The notes beneath the pieces were generated by a model, which saw only the letters and a list, made by a program, of their open reading frames with translations, had not been told where the DNA came from and did no database searches. From Streptomyces griseiscabiei (lineage in GTDB: Bacteria; Actinomycetota; Actinomycetes; Streptomycetales; Streptomycetaceae), in the NCBI RefSeq assembly GCF_020010925.1, contig NZ_JAGJBZ010000003.1, positions 806,001-870,000 on the forward strand: 64,000 nucleotides of DNA, in the 5' to 3' direction. A program made the position numbers and the translations under genes. Shown piece by piece: positions 1 to 8,268 of this stretch; the first letter of the stretch is position 1; each line of letters begins with the position of its first letter.

Positions 1-2
1 TC

Positions 3-335
3 GGCACCTGGAAGGGCGACGGCTACGCCCTCGACGGCAACCTTCCCGCCGGCACCTTCACGGTCACCCTCGAACAGGGCGCCGTGGGCGACCGGTTGGG
101 CACCTTCCGCTCCGTCGACCTCCTCGGCGGCGCCTGCGACGACACGTTCGTCCTCAAGCAGGTCACCGAGGACCACATCCTCGTCACCAGCATCGCCGAC
201 ACCAAGAACAACCCCAAGACCTGCACCAGCAACACCCACGAGGTCACCCTCACCCTCGTGGGCTCCGAACTCCGCTACACCGCCGACAACGCGGACGCGG
301 GCGACCCGACGGCCCGCCTGGAGAAGGTGAAGTAA
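3..335 (+). CDS. C-terminal fragment of an unidentified, probably extracytoplasmic domain protein
   Basis: The reading frame is open from base 3 to a TAA at 333-335, so the window holds only the last 110 residues of a longer gene. The fragment begins with GTWKGDGY and is rich in Thr, Asp and beta-type alternation, with two cysteines about 40 residues apart (GGACDDTF and KTCTSN) that could form a disulfide. It resembles the C-terminal beta-rich extracellular domain found on some Streptomyces Ser/Thr protein kinases, but no kinase part is visible. The family assignment is a guess; that the frame is coding is well supported by codon use and the preserved ORF. Confidence 0.6.
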   Translation, partial: GTWKGDGYALDGNLPAGTFTVTLEQGAVGDRLGTFRSVDLLGGACDDTFVLKQVTEDHILVTSIADTKNNPKTCTSNTHEVTLTLVGSELRYTADNADAGDPTARLEKVK

Positions 336-374
336 GGGGCCGGTTGTTCGGCTGCGGGTCCGGTGGGGGCTCGT

Positions 375-500
375 CGCGCAGTTTCCCGCGCCCCTCAAGG
401 GCCTACGGTCCTTCCGGGCCGAAAAAGCAGGGCGCAGCCCGCTTTTTCAGGGGCGTGGGGAACTGCGCGAGAAGCCCCCACTCACCCGCACCCGACAACG
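375..500. repeat. Dispersed palindromic intergenic repeat, copy 1
   Basis: Arms at 375-395 (CGCGCAGTTTCCCGCGCCCC) and 449-469 are inverted complements with few mismatches. Between them lies an inner hairpin, GAAAAAGC at 421-428 against GCTTTTTC at 441-448, around GGGCGCAGCCC. The part from TTCAGGGGCG onward, including AACTGCGCGAGAA and CACCCGCACCC, recurs at 62737-62800. The GC-rich arms with CGCAGTTCCCCGCGCCCCT are a pattern I know as abundant in Streptomyces intergenic DNA. Here it fills the 185-bp gap before the prepilin peptidase and could act as a terminator for the upstream gene. Confidence 0.75.
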
Positions 501-520
501 CCACCTCATACTCTGACCCC

Positions 521-1273
521 GTGGCCCTCGACCCCTGGCTGACCGCCCTCACCCTCGCCGCAGCCCTCTGGGGCGCGGCCACGGGCACCCTCCTCCCCCG
601 CCCCGCCTACCGCTTCACCGTCGACGAGGACCACCCCTGGCGGCGCGAGTGCCCCGCCGGCCACCCCCTCACCGGCACCGCGAACGGCTGGCTCGGCCCG
701 GCCCGCTGCCAGGAACCCCCCGCCTGCGCCTACGGCCCCCACACCCCGGCCGTCGCCACCACCACCGCCCTCGTCTGCGCGGCCCTCGCCCTCGCCACCG
801 GCACCCGCCCCGAACTCGCCGTCTGGCTGCTCCTCGCCCCGCTGGGCGTGCTCCTCACCCTGGTCGACCTGCGGGCACAACGCCTTCCCGACCCCCTGAC
901 CCTCCCCTTCGCCGGTCTGGCCCTCACCCTCCTGGGCGCGGTCGCGTTCGTCCCCGAGCACGCGGGCCAGTGGCGCACCGCCGTGTACGGCGCGCTCGCC
1001 CTCGGCGGCCTCTACTTCCTCTTCTTCCTGATCAGACCCGCGGCCCTCGGCTTCGGCGACGTGAAGCTGGCCCTCGGCCTCGGCGCCGTCCTCGGCTGGT
1101 ACGGCTGGGGCGCCCTATACCTCGGCACCTTCGCCGGCGCGCTCATCGGCAGCGTGTACACGCTGGTCCTGGCGGCCCGGGGCCGCGCCGTCCGCGGACA
1201 GCTGATCGCCCTGGGCCCGTTCATGATCACGGGCGCGTTCACCGGCCTGCTGCTGGAGGCGTACGCGGCCTGA
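521..1273 (+). CDS. A24-family prepilin peptidase (TadV/CpaA-like)
   Basis: A 250-residue polytopic membrane protein that would cleave the leader of type IV-like (Flp/Tad) prepilins at the cytoplasmic membrane. The two catalytic aspartates of the A24 family are visible: D116 in VDLRAQRLP and D180 in the family motif GFGDVKLALG. About six hydrophobic segments flank them. The protein lacks the N-terminal cysteine-rich methylase region of long PilD enzymes, which fits the short peptidase type. I chose the GTG at 521 because the frame upstream runs through the dispersed repeat and has no protein-like content. No pilin or Tad genes are nearby, so its substrate must be encoded elsewhere. Confidence 0.85.
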   Translation: MALDPWLTALTLAAALWGAATGTLLPRPAYRFTVDEDHPWRRECPAGHPLTGTANGWLGPARCQEPPACAYGPHTPAVATTTALVCAALALATGTRPELAVWLLLAPLGVLLTLVDLRAQRLPDPLTLPFAGLALTLLGAVAFVPEHAGQWRTAVYGALALGGLYFLFFLIRPAALGFGDVKLALGLGAVLGWYGWGALYLGTFAGALIGSVYTLVLAARGRAVRGQLIALGPFMITGAFTGLLLEAYAA

Positions 1274-1387
1274 GTCACACGCCCTCCGCCCGGGTCGACC
1301 ACCGGCGGACAGGCTGACGTCGGCCGTCGCAGGGCGCTGGCGTAGGCTGGGCTGGTCCGTTCAACCCTTACGAAAGGGACGCTCCCG

Positions 1388-2587
1388 GTGACCGAGAAGG
1401 CCGACCTCCAGTCCGTTCTCGACCGTGCCGCAGAGGGTGGGCGGATCACTCCGGAGGAGGCGCTCGACCTCTACCGCGACGCCCCGCTGCACGCGCTCGG
1501 CTCCGCCGCCGACGCCGTCCGCAGGCGGCGCTACGCGGGTACGGAGCACATCGCGACGTACATCATCGAGCGGAACATCAACTACACGAACGTGTGCGTC
1601 ACGGCGTGCAAGTTCTGCGCGTTCTACGCCCCGCCGAAGGCCAAGGACAAGGGCTGGACGCGCGACCTCGACGACATCCTGCGCCGCTGCGCGGAGACCG
1701 TCGAACTGGGCGGTACGCAGATCATGTTCCAGGGCGGCCACCACCCGGACTACGGGGTGGAGTACTACGAGACGCACTTCGCCGCCATCAAGAAGGCGTT
1801 CCCGCAGCTGGTCATCCACTCCCTCGGCGCGTCCGAGGTCGAGCACATGGCCAGGATCTCCAAGGTGACCGTCGAGGAAGCCATCCAGCGCATCAACGCC
1901 GCCGGCCTCGACTCCTTCGCGGGCGCCGGCGCGGAACTGCTCCCCGAGCGCCCCCGCAAGGCCATCGCGCCGCTGAAGGAGTCCGGCGAGCGCTGGCTGG
2001 AGATCATGGAGACCGCGCACAACCTGGGCGTGGAGTCCACCTCCACCATGCTGATGGGCACCGGCGAGACCAACGCCGAGCGCATCGAGCACCTGCGGAT
2101 GATCCGTGACGTCCAGGACCGCACCGGCGGCTTCCGGGCCTTCATCCCGTACCTGTACCAGCCGATGAACAACCACCTGAAGGGCCGCACGCAGGCCACG
2201 ATCTTCGAGTACCTGCGGATGATCGCGATCTCCCGGCTCTTCATGGACAACATCGCCCACATCCAGGGCTCCTGGCTCACCACCGGCCAGGACGCGGGCC
2301 AGCTCACGCTGCACTACGGCGCGGACGACCTGGGCTCGGTCATGCTGGAGGAGAACGTCGTCTCGGCGGCCGGTGCCAAGCACCGCTCCAACCTCCAGGA
2401 GATGATCGACATGATCCGCACGGCGGGCCGGGTCCCCGCCCAGCGGGCCACGACGTACGAACACCTGGTGGTCCACGACGACCCGGCGAACGACCCCGTC
2501 GACCAGCGAGTGATGTCCCACATCTCGTCCACGGCCATCGAGGGCGGAACCGCCCACCCCGAGCTGAAGCTCCTGAACGCCAACTAG
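1388..2587 (+). CDS. mqnC: Cyclic dehypoxanthine futalosine synthase (MqnC)
   Basis: A radical SAM enzyme of 399 residues that cyclises dehypoxanthine futalosine in the futalosine route to menaquinone. The iron-sulfur motif CX3CX2C is at C70, C74 and C77 (NVCVTACKFCAFY), followed by typical family segments such as FQGGHHPDYGVEYYE, SLGASEVEHMA and STSTMLMGTGET. Length and architecture match MqnC rather than the paralogue MqnE. The GTG start follows GAAAGGGA at a suitable distance. The downstream gene starts 7 bp after its stop, suggesting a two-gene operon. With menG and the polyprenyl synthase it links this stretch to quinone synthesis. Confidence 0.95.
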   Translation: MTEKADLQSVLDRAAEGGRITPEEALDLYRDAPLHALGSAADAVRRRRYAGTEHIATYIIERNINYTNVCVTACKFCAFYAPPKAKDKGWTRDLDDILRRCAETVELGGTQIMFQGGHHPDYGVEYYETHFAAIKKAFPQLVIHSLGASEVEHMARISKVTVEEAIQRINAAGLDSFAGAGAELLPERPRKAIAPLKESGERWLEIMETAHNLGVESTSTMLMGTGETNAERIEHLRMIRDVQDRTGGFRAFIPYLYQPMNNHLKGRTQATIFEYLRMIAISRLFMDNIAHIQGSWLTTGQDAGQLTLHYGADDLGSVMLEENVVSAAGAKHRSNLQEMIDMIRTAGRVPAQRATTYEHLVVHDDPANDPVDQRVMSHISSTAIEGGTAHPELKLLNAN

Positions 2588-2594
2588 CGCCCAC

Positions 2595-3047
2595 GTGCTG
2601 ACGATTCACGCCGCCGACGAGGTACGGCGCACCTGGGACGACGACGCGCGGCCGATCAAGGACGGCGCCGTCGTGGTCGACGGCACCCGGGTCGTGGGCC
2701 TGGGCACGCTGGCCGAGGTCCGGGAGCGGTTCCCCGGGGCCCGGGTGCGGAGCTGGCCCGGCGTCCTCGGGCCCGGCCGGGTGCACGAAGGCCCGCTCCC
2801 GGACGCCCCGTCACCCCGTGAACGCGTCCACGCGGTGCTGAAGTCGGGCGCGGTCGCGGTGCTGGCGCGGTACGCCGACACCGCCGAACTGCGTGCCGCC
2901 GCCCAGCGGAACGACGTGGTCGTGCTGCCCGAGCCCCGCCCCACGACGCTCGTCGACACGGGCCGGGCGGACCTCACCGTCTTCGACCACTCCGGGACGT
3001 GCATGGCGACCGTGTGCGCCGGGCGTCTGGTCCACCGCCGCCGCTGA
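2595..3047 (+). CDS. Imidazolonepropionase/amidohydrolase-like small protein without the catalytic core
   Basis: A 150-residue protein whose start (LTIHAADEV, then GAVVVDGTRVVGLG) and end (GRADLTVFD, then GRLVHR) match the two halves of the beta-sandwich domain that brackets the TIM barrel of amidohydrolases. The barrel itself, with the HxH metal ligands, the carboxylated lysine and the final aspartate, is missing; only a short linker with VLKSGAVAVLARYADTAEL remains. It starts 7 bp after mqnC and is probably cotranscribed. Established knowledge: some futalosine pathways use an amidohydrolase to deaminate aminodeoxyfutalosine. This could be a reduced relative with a structural role, but it cannot be an active amidohydrolase by the usual mechanism. 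Confidence 0.75.
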   Translation: MLTIHAADEVRRTWDDDARPIKDGAVVVDGTRVVGLGTLAEVRERFPGARVRSWPGVLGPGRVHEGPLPDAPSPRERVHAVLKSGAVAVLARYADTAELRAAAQRNDVVVLPEPRPTTLVDTGRADLTVFDHSGTCMATVCAGRLVHRRR

Positions 3048-3062
3048 TCACCAGGGGCGCGC

Positions 3063-4106
3063 TCATCCCGAGAACGCCTCCCCGAACGCCCCGTCCCCCT
3101 GGTCGACCCCACTGCAGTCGACCAATGCGTCACTCGCCCCGTCCCCGCACTCCTGATCCCGGAACGTGGCCCACATCGACACCCACGCCACCCCCTTCTC
3201 CTCCGCGAACGCCCGCACCTGCGCCGCGTCCCGCAGCGTGAACGTCTCGTTGTCGACGTCGTTGACGCCCAGCATCGAGGTCAGCGCCAGCGCCCCCCAC
3301 GCCGTGGACTCGCTCGTGCCGAAGACGTCCATCAGCTGCTCGTGGGTCGCCTCGGCCGCCTGTTCCGCGTAGTCGCCCATGTCACCGTCGTACGAACTGG
3401 CGTAGTTCATGGTCATGATGTTGACGGTGGTGACCTGGACGGCCTTGTCGTTGGCCGAGGCGAGGAGGGCCATGCCGTCGTCGTCGAGGCCGGACGGCAT
3501 GACGGGGAGGGTGAAGGAGACGGAGAGGTCGGGGCGGTCCTTCTGGAGGAGCGCGATCGCCTCGGAGCGCAGCGCGACGGAGCCGGAGTCCTTGAGCGCG
3601 TCGCCCTCGACGTCGAAGTCGGCCGCGGTGGAGCCGGCCGCGTCGAGCGCCGCGCCGTACGCCTCGGCCAGCTCGGACGCGCTGTCGCAGGCCTGGGCCA
3701 GCTCCGTGCCCGAGGCGCCGCCGAAGGAGACCCGCACCGACGCCCCCGATGAGGTGAGCGCCGAGATCCGGGACCTCACCGCCGAGTCGTCGATCGCCTC
3801 CGTGCCGTTCCACGCGGGCGTGCACGCGTCCCCGTCGCCCTCGGCGATCACGAACGCCAGGTTGTACGCGGCGGCCGACCCGGCGTCGTCGAGGTCGGAG
3901 GCGTCGGTGGCGTTGACGTACGGCGCGTAGACCGTGGCCGTCCTCGCCGCCTCCGTCGCCTCCGTCGGCGCACCGGCCGGACTCGACGGGCTGCTGCTGG
4001 GCGGGGACGCGGACTCTTCGGTCTTCGTGGTGCAGCCCGCGCAGGCCAGGGCCATCAGACATATCAGCCCGACGGCCGGTTTCAGGGAATTCCTCACGGT
4101 ACTCAC
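3063..4106 (-). CDS. GH18 (chitinase-like) lipoprotein
   Basis: A 347-residue exported protein. The N-terminus is hydrophobic and ends in a cysteine followed by TTKTEESAS, a lipoprotein-like site, although the residue at -3 is Cys instead of the usual Leu. A Ser/Pro linker leads into a GH18-type barrel with NLAFVIAEGD, VRVSFGGASG and the catalytic DxDxE at D163, D165 and E167 (FDVEG), then the MTMNYA strand and a late Trp (WVSMWATF). It would hydrolyse a beta-1,4-linked GlcNAc-type polymer outside the cell. The gene is divergent from the polysaccharide operon at 4391-8192, so it may trim or release the polymer made there; that link is inference. Confidence 0.85.
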   Translation of the reverse strand: MSTVRNSLKPAVGLICLMALACAGCTTKTEESASPPSSSPSSPAGAPTEATEAARTATVYAPYVNATDASDLDDAGSAAAYNLAFVIAEGDGDACTPAWNGTEAIDDSAVRSRISALTSSGASVRVSFGGASGTELAQACDSASELAEAYGAALDAAGSTAADFDVEGDALKDSGSVALRSEAIALLQKDRPDLSVSFTLPVMPSGLDDDGMALLASANDKAVQVTTVNIMTMNYASSYDGDMGDYAEQAAEATHEQLMDVFGTSESTAWGALALTSMLGVNDVDNETFTLRDAAQVRAFAEEKGVAWVSMWATFRDQECGDGASDALVDCSGVDQGDGAFGEAFSG

Positions 4107-4200
4107 GAGGGAAATGAATCACACCCGGCTGTGCTCCATGTGTGCTTCCTGAAGATTGCAGATCCGAAGGACGGTCGACGACGGTCGCGGAACGGCGACC

Positions 4201-4300
4201 GGCAAAGTGTTTGCAAGTCGGGCAAACGATCCCCTGCGGGTGGGGTGTATCCCCCCAAAGGCAAAGCCCTGCGGCTTCGCAGTCGTTCATGGATTCTCTA
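4201..4300 (+). promoter_or_regulatory. Structured leader of the polysaccharide operon, c-di-GMP-riboswitch-like in part
   Basis: The 284-bp gap between the divergent starts at 4106 and 4391 holds an unusually structured, less GC-rich segment. GGCAAA occurs at 4201, 4221 and 4260; GTTTGC (4209-4214) pairs with GCAAAC (4222-4227); CTGCG (4269-4273) pairs with CGCAG (4278-4282). The series GGGCAAAC, internal stem, GCAAAGCC, GGC resembles the conserved core of the GEMM-I c-di-GMP riboswitch (GGGCAAACC ... GCAAAGCC ... GGC). A clear P3 helix and the GAAA tetraloop are not seen. It could equally be a different leader element or an operator region. Confidence 0.35.
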
Positions 4301-4390
4301 AGGAAACGGACAGGTCAAGGAGTTTCTCATGGGAGTCTCACAAGAGGAGCTGGGAATTGGACAAATAAAGCCCGCCTAATATCCGGGGAC

Positions 4391-4780
4391 ATGCAATCCG
4401 AGTCCGCCAACGAAAACCTCACCCCCGAAGCCGCGCCCGCAGAGGGCCCCGTCTTCGTCGACAACTCCGGGCGCCGCGCCAGACTGCTGCGCCGCTGCGG
4501 CATGCTGCTGGGGGTCGTCTGTCTCGGTTACGCCGTCGTACTCGGCATGGCGTTCATGGGCTGGGGCATCTCCGCGTCCCCGACCGAACTGTTCCCCTTC
4601 GGCGGAGGCGGCGGCCAGGCCGGCGCGCCCGGCCAGGGCGGCGCCGGCAACGGCCCGCAGCCCCAGGGCGGCGTGGCCCCGGAGGGCATCCCCTCCGGGG
4701 CCACGAGCGGCGCCCCCGGCGGCACCGCGCCCTCCGGCGCCCCCACCGCCGTACCGTCCCCGTCCGCGTCCGCCCACTGA
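4391..4780 (+). CDS. Small membrane protein with Gly/Pro/Ser-rich extracellular tail, first gene of the polysaccharide operon
   Basis: A 129-residue protein with a charged cytoplasmic N-terminus (about residues 1-35), one transmembrane segment (about 36-60, GMLLGVVCLGYAVVLGMAF) and a low-complexity tail rich in Gly, Pro, Ala and Ser. No enzymatic motif is visible. It starts 18 bp before the fused deacetylase/glycosyltransferase gene and is surely cotranscribed, so it may be an accessory subunit of that synthase, as the small MatA and PgaD-type partners are in other systems. I chose the ATG at 4391 because the frame upstream runs through the structured leader. A TAATAT hexamer at 4378-4383 could be a promoter -10, which would give a very short leader. 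Confidence 0.7.
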   Translation: MQSESANENLTPEAAPAEGPVFVDNSGRRARLLRRCGMLLGVVCLGYAVVLGMAFMGWGISASPTELFPFGGGGGQAGAPGQGGAGNGPQPQGGVAPEGIPSGATSGAPGGTAPSGAPTAVPSPSASAH

Positions 4781-4797
4781 CGGGAGCGCACCACCTG

Positions 4798-7077
4798 ATG
4801 AGCACCACCACACGCGCGCGCCGCGGGCGCCGACGCGCCCCCTCCAAGCTGCAACGCGCCACCGGCAAGGCCGCCGCCCTCCAGAAACCCCGGGTCATCC
4901 TCGCCCTGCTGCTTCTGCTCGGGCTGACCAGCGTGATGCTGCTCGACGGCTATCTGCGCGCCGAGGTCGGCGGCGACCAGCGCGTGCGCACCGGAGCCAG
5001 CTCCAGCGACGTACCCGAGGACATCCTCGACGGCGGGCCCATCCTGACCTTCCGCGGCGGTGAGGCGCAGACGCAGTCCGTGCCGGACAAGACCATCGCG
5101 CTCACCTTCGACGACGGCCCGAACCCGACCTGGACCCCGGAGATCCTCGACGTCCTGAAGAAGTACGACGTCCCCGCGACCTTCTTCGTCGTCGGCTCGA
5201 TGGTGTCGCGCTACCCGTCCATCGTCCGGGACATGGTCGAGGACGGCCATGAGATCGGCATCCACACCTTCACCCACGTCGACCTGTCGTACCAGAGCGA
5301 CGCCCGGATCACCCGGGAGATGACCCAGACGCAGCTCGCCCTCGCGGGCGCCGCCGGCATCACCACCACGCTCTTCCGCGCCCCGTACTCCTCCGAGACG
5401 GACGCCATCGACAACTACAGCTGGCCCGTCTACAAGAAGCTCGGCGAGGACGGCTACACCAGCGTCTTCGTCGACACCGACAGCGACGACTGGAAGCGGC
5501 CCGGCGTCAAGAAGATCATCAAGTGGGCCACGCCGGAGGACGGCAAGGGTGCCTCGGTCCTCATGCACGACGCGGGCGGCGACCGCTCCCAGACGGTGAA
5601 GGCGCTCGGCACGTACATCGAGAACATGAAGGCCGAGGGCTACACCTTCACCACCGTCAGCGGCGCGCTGCAGAAGGACGACGCCGAGAACGGTACGGCG
5701 GCAGGCCGGCAGGCGGGCGGCCCCGGCGGTCCCGAAGCCGACGGGCAGGGCACCCCGGGCACTTCGGACGCGCAGGCCGCCCATCGCACCGCCACCGGGG
5801 CCACCCTCTACGAGGGCAAGGCGCTCGTCGCGGCCGTGTACGTCGCCGAGTACGCCGTACCGACGCTCTCGGTCGGTCTGATGGTCGTCGGCGTCGCGGT
5901 CATGGGCCGCTTCGGGATGATGCTCATCCTCGCCCGGCGCCACTTCCGTGAACGGAACAGACGCCGGTTCAGCTGGGGGCCACCGGTCACCGGCCCGGTC
6001 AGCGTGATCGTCCCGGCGTACAACGAGAAGGAGTGCATCGCCAACACCCTCGAATCGCTGGCAGCAAGCACCCATCCGATCGAGGTCATCGTCGTGGACG
6101 ACGGCTCGACGGACGGCACCTCCGAGATCGCGCGCACGGCGGCCGACCAGCTCGGCATGCGCAACGTCCGGGTCATCCGCCAGGAGAACGCCGGCAAGCC
6201 CGCCGCCCTCAACAACGGGGTGCGCAGCGCCAGTTACGACATCGTCGTGATGATGGACGGCGACACCGTCTTCGAACCCGACACGGTCGGCAAGCTCGTC
6301 CAGCCCTTCGCCGACCCGGGCGTCGGCGCGGTCGCGGGCAACGCCAAGGTCGGCAACCGCGACACCGTGATCGGTGCCTGGCAGCACATCGAGTACGTGA
6401 TGGGCTTCAACCTCGACCGGCGGATGTACGACCTGCTGCGCTGCATGCCCACCATCCCGGGCGCGATCGGCGCGTTCCGCCGGGACGCGGTGCTGGAGGT
6501 GGGCGGCATGAGCGAGGACACGCTCGCCGAGGACACCGACATCACCATCGCCATGCACCGCGCGGGCTGGCGGGTCGTCTACCAGGAGCACGCCCGCGCC
6601 TGGACCGAGGCGCCGGGCTCGCTCAAACAGCTCTGGTCACAGCGCTACCGCTGGTCGTACGGCACCATGCAGGCCCTCTGGAAGCACCGCAGGTCCCTGA
6701 CGGACAGCGGCCCCTCCGGCCGCTTCGGCCGGGTCGGCATGCCGCTGGTCGTGATCTTCCAGATCATCACCCCGGTCTTCGCCCCGCTGATCGACGTCTT
6801 CACCGTCTACGCGATGATCTTCGTCGACTTCCAGGCGTCCCTGCTGGCCTGGCTGGCCGTCCTCGGCGTCCAACTCGTCTGCGCCGCCTACGCCTTCAAG
6901 CTGGACAAGGAGAAGTACCGCTATCTGCTGATGCTCCCGCTCCAGCAGCTCGCCTACCGCCAGATGATGTATCTCGTCCTGATCCACTCCTGCGTCACCG
7001 CCCTCACCGGCGGCCGGCTGCGCTGGCAGAAGCTGAAGCGCACCGGCGAGGTCGGCACCCCGGCGGGGGCGAGCTGA
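4798..7077 (+). CDS. Bifunctional polysaccharide deacetylase / family 2 glycosyltransferase (MatB/PgaBC-like)
   Basis: A 759-residue membrane enzyme. After one transmembrane segment (about 35-55) comes an extracellular NodB-type deacetylase with TFDDGPNP (D105, D106) and the metal-binding HTFTH (H156, H160). A second membrane segment near 340-375 leads into a cytoplasmic GT2 synthase from residue 401, with DDGSTD (D434, D435), DGD (D487, D489), EDTD (catalytic D near 579) and QRYRW (615-619), then several C-terminal membrane helices. This layout suits polymerisation and export of a beta-linked GlcNAc polymer with partial deacetylation, as described for Streptomyces MatB and for Pga enzymes. 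Its downstream acyltransferase overlaps its stop codon. Polymer identity is inferred. Confidence 0.9.
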   Translation: MSTTTRARRGRRRAPSKLQRATGKAAALQKPRVILALLLLLGLTSVMLLDGYLRAEVGGDQRVRTGASSSDVPEDILDGGPILTFRGGEAQTQSVPDKTIALTFDDGPNPTWTPEILDVLKKYDVPATFFVVGSMVSRYPSIVRDMVEDGHEIGIHTFTHVDLSYQSDARITREMTQTQLALAGAAGITTTLFRAPYSSETDAIDNYSWPVYKKLGEDGYTSVFVDTDSDDWKRPGVKKIIKWATPEDGKGASVLMHDAGGDRSQTVKALGTYIENMKAEGYTFTTVSGALQKDDAENGTAAGRQAGGPGGPEADGQGTPGTSDAQAAHRTATGATLYEGKALVAAVYVAEYAVPTLSVGLMVVGVAVMGRFGMMLILARRHFRERNRRRFSWGPPVTGPVSVIVPAYNEKECIANTLESLAASTHPIEVIVVDDGSTDGTSEIARTAADQLGMRNVRVIRQENAGKPAALNNGVRSASYDIVVMMDGDTVFEPDTVGKLVQPFADPGVGAVAGNAKVGNRDTVIGAWQHIEYVMGFNLDRRMYDLLRCMPTIPGAIGAFRRDAVLEVGGMSEDTLAEDTDITIAMHRAGWRVVYQEHARAWTEAPGSLKQLWSQRYRWSYGTMQALWKHRRSLTDSGPSGRFGRVGMPLVVIFQIITPVFAPLIDVFTVYAMIFVDFQASLLAWLAVLGVQLVCAAYAFKLDKEKYRYLLMLPLQQLAYRQMMYLVLIHSCVTALTGGRLRWQKLKRTGEVGTPAGAS

Positions 7078-8192
7078 TGGGGTCGCACAGGAGAGGGGCG
7101 ACGACCGCCGAACCCGTCGGCCCCGCGCCCACGGCACCGGACGACGCCCCTCCCCGGGCCCAGGGGCGCGACCGCTACTTCGACACCCTCCGCGCCCTCG
7201 CCCTCGTCCGCGTGGTGACGTACCACACCTTCGGCTGGCCCTGGGCCGGCATGGTGTTCCCCTCCATGGGCATCATGTTCGCCCTCGCCGGCACCCTGAT
7301 GGCGAAGTCCCTGGAACGCCCCGCCTCCCAGGTGATCAGGAGCCGTGTCCGCCGGCTCCTGCCCCCCTTCTGGTTCTGGGGCCTCTTCGTGGTCGTCGCC
7401 ATGCTGGTCCACGGGTGGATGCCCGGCTGGCAGATCGTCTTCTGGGTCGTCCCGCTGGGCGACCCCCCGGGCGACGCCTGGGGCGAACAGGCCTGGGAGA
7501 TCCTCTGGTACCTGCGCACCTACCTCTGGTTCGTGCTCCTCTCCCCGGCCCTGCTGAGGCTGTTCCGGCCGGCCCCGGTCCCGGTCCTCCTCCTGTCCCT
7601 CTCGCCCGTCCTGGTGTTCCACTTCCTCTGGGAGCCCCCGGACGACCGGTTCGGCAACGCCCTGACCGACCTGGCCACCTTCCTCTTCTGCTGGATGCTG
7701 GGCTTCGCCCACCGCGAGGGCGTCCTCGCCCGGCTGAAGCCCCTCGCCGTGACCGTCCTGTCCCTGGCGGCCCTCGGCTTCGGCGCCTGGTACGCCTTCA
7801 CCCACCAGGAGGAGACCGGCTCGTACGACCTCGACGACATCCCCCTCGCCCAGGCGTTCTTCTCCGCCGGCTTCGTGACGCTGCTCCTCTACGCGAAGGC
7901 GTACTTCAAGGTCGACTTCGCCGGGCTCACCCGCTTCCGGCGGCTGGACCGGACCGTCAGGGTCTTCAACTCCCGCGCGGTGACGATCTACCTGTGGCAC
8001 GAGATCGCCCTGATCCTCGCCGTCCCGCTGATCGACCGGTTCTGGGACGTCCCCGCCTTCGAGACGTACCTGCCGCTGGAGAGCCAGTGGTTCATGTTCG
8101 GCGTCGGCTGGCTGTTGATCGGCGTCTTCGTGCTGCTCTGCGGCTGGGTGGAGGACGTGGCGGCCAGGAAGCAGCCGAGGCTGCTGCCGTAG
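7077..8192 (+). CDS. Integral membrane acyltransferase (acyltransferase 3-like)
   Basis: A 371-residue protein whose ATG overlaps the upstream stop by one base. It starts with a short cytoplasmic tail, then [22 protein letters not shown], the typical acyltransferase-3 opening with the functionally important His, followed by [12 protein letters not shown] and about ten transmembrane segments ending in a short basic tail ([10 protein letters not shown]). Members move acyl groups across the membrane onto sugars. Translational coupling to the deacetylase/glycosyltransferase gene suggests it decorates the same extracellular polysaccharide, for example by acetylation or succinylation. The acyl donor cannot be read from the sequence. 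Confidence 0.85.
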   Translation: MGSHRRGATTAEPVGPAPTAPDDAPPRAQGRDRYFDTLRALALVRVVTYHTFGWPWAGMVFPSMGIMFALAGTLMAKSLERPASQVIRSRVRRLLPPFWFWGLFVVVAMLVHGWMPGWQIVFWVVPLGDPPGDAWGEQAWEILWYLRTYLWFVLLSPALLRLFRPAPVPVLLLSLSPVLVFHFLWEPPDDRFGNALTDLATFLFCWMLGFAHREGVLARLKPLAVTVLSLAALGFGAWYAFTHQEETGSYDLDDIPLAQAFFSAGFVTLLLYAKAYFKVDFAGLTRFRRLDRTVRVFNSRAVTIYLWHEIALILAVPLIDRFWDVPAFETYLPLESQWFMFGVGWLLIGVFVLLCGWVEDVAARKQPRLLP

Positions 8193-8268
8193 ACGGGCCG
8201 TGGACAGGTCGTGGACCGTGGGTGGGCCGGACGTCGGTGCGTCCGGCCCGTACTGCCACAATGGGCCC

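Noticed and set aside
4107..4390. ydaO (c-di-AMP) riboswitch upstream of the polysaccharide operon or the GH18 gene
   Set aside because: GGGGTG is present, but the GGGGGACCC, CCGAACCCGACAGC and GAGAGGA blocks are missing on both strands.
4142..4390. Upstream start for the first polysaccharide-operon gene (frame open from 4142)
   Set aside because: The extra residues would be translated from the structured leader and are not protein-like.
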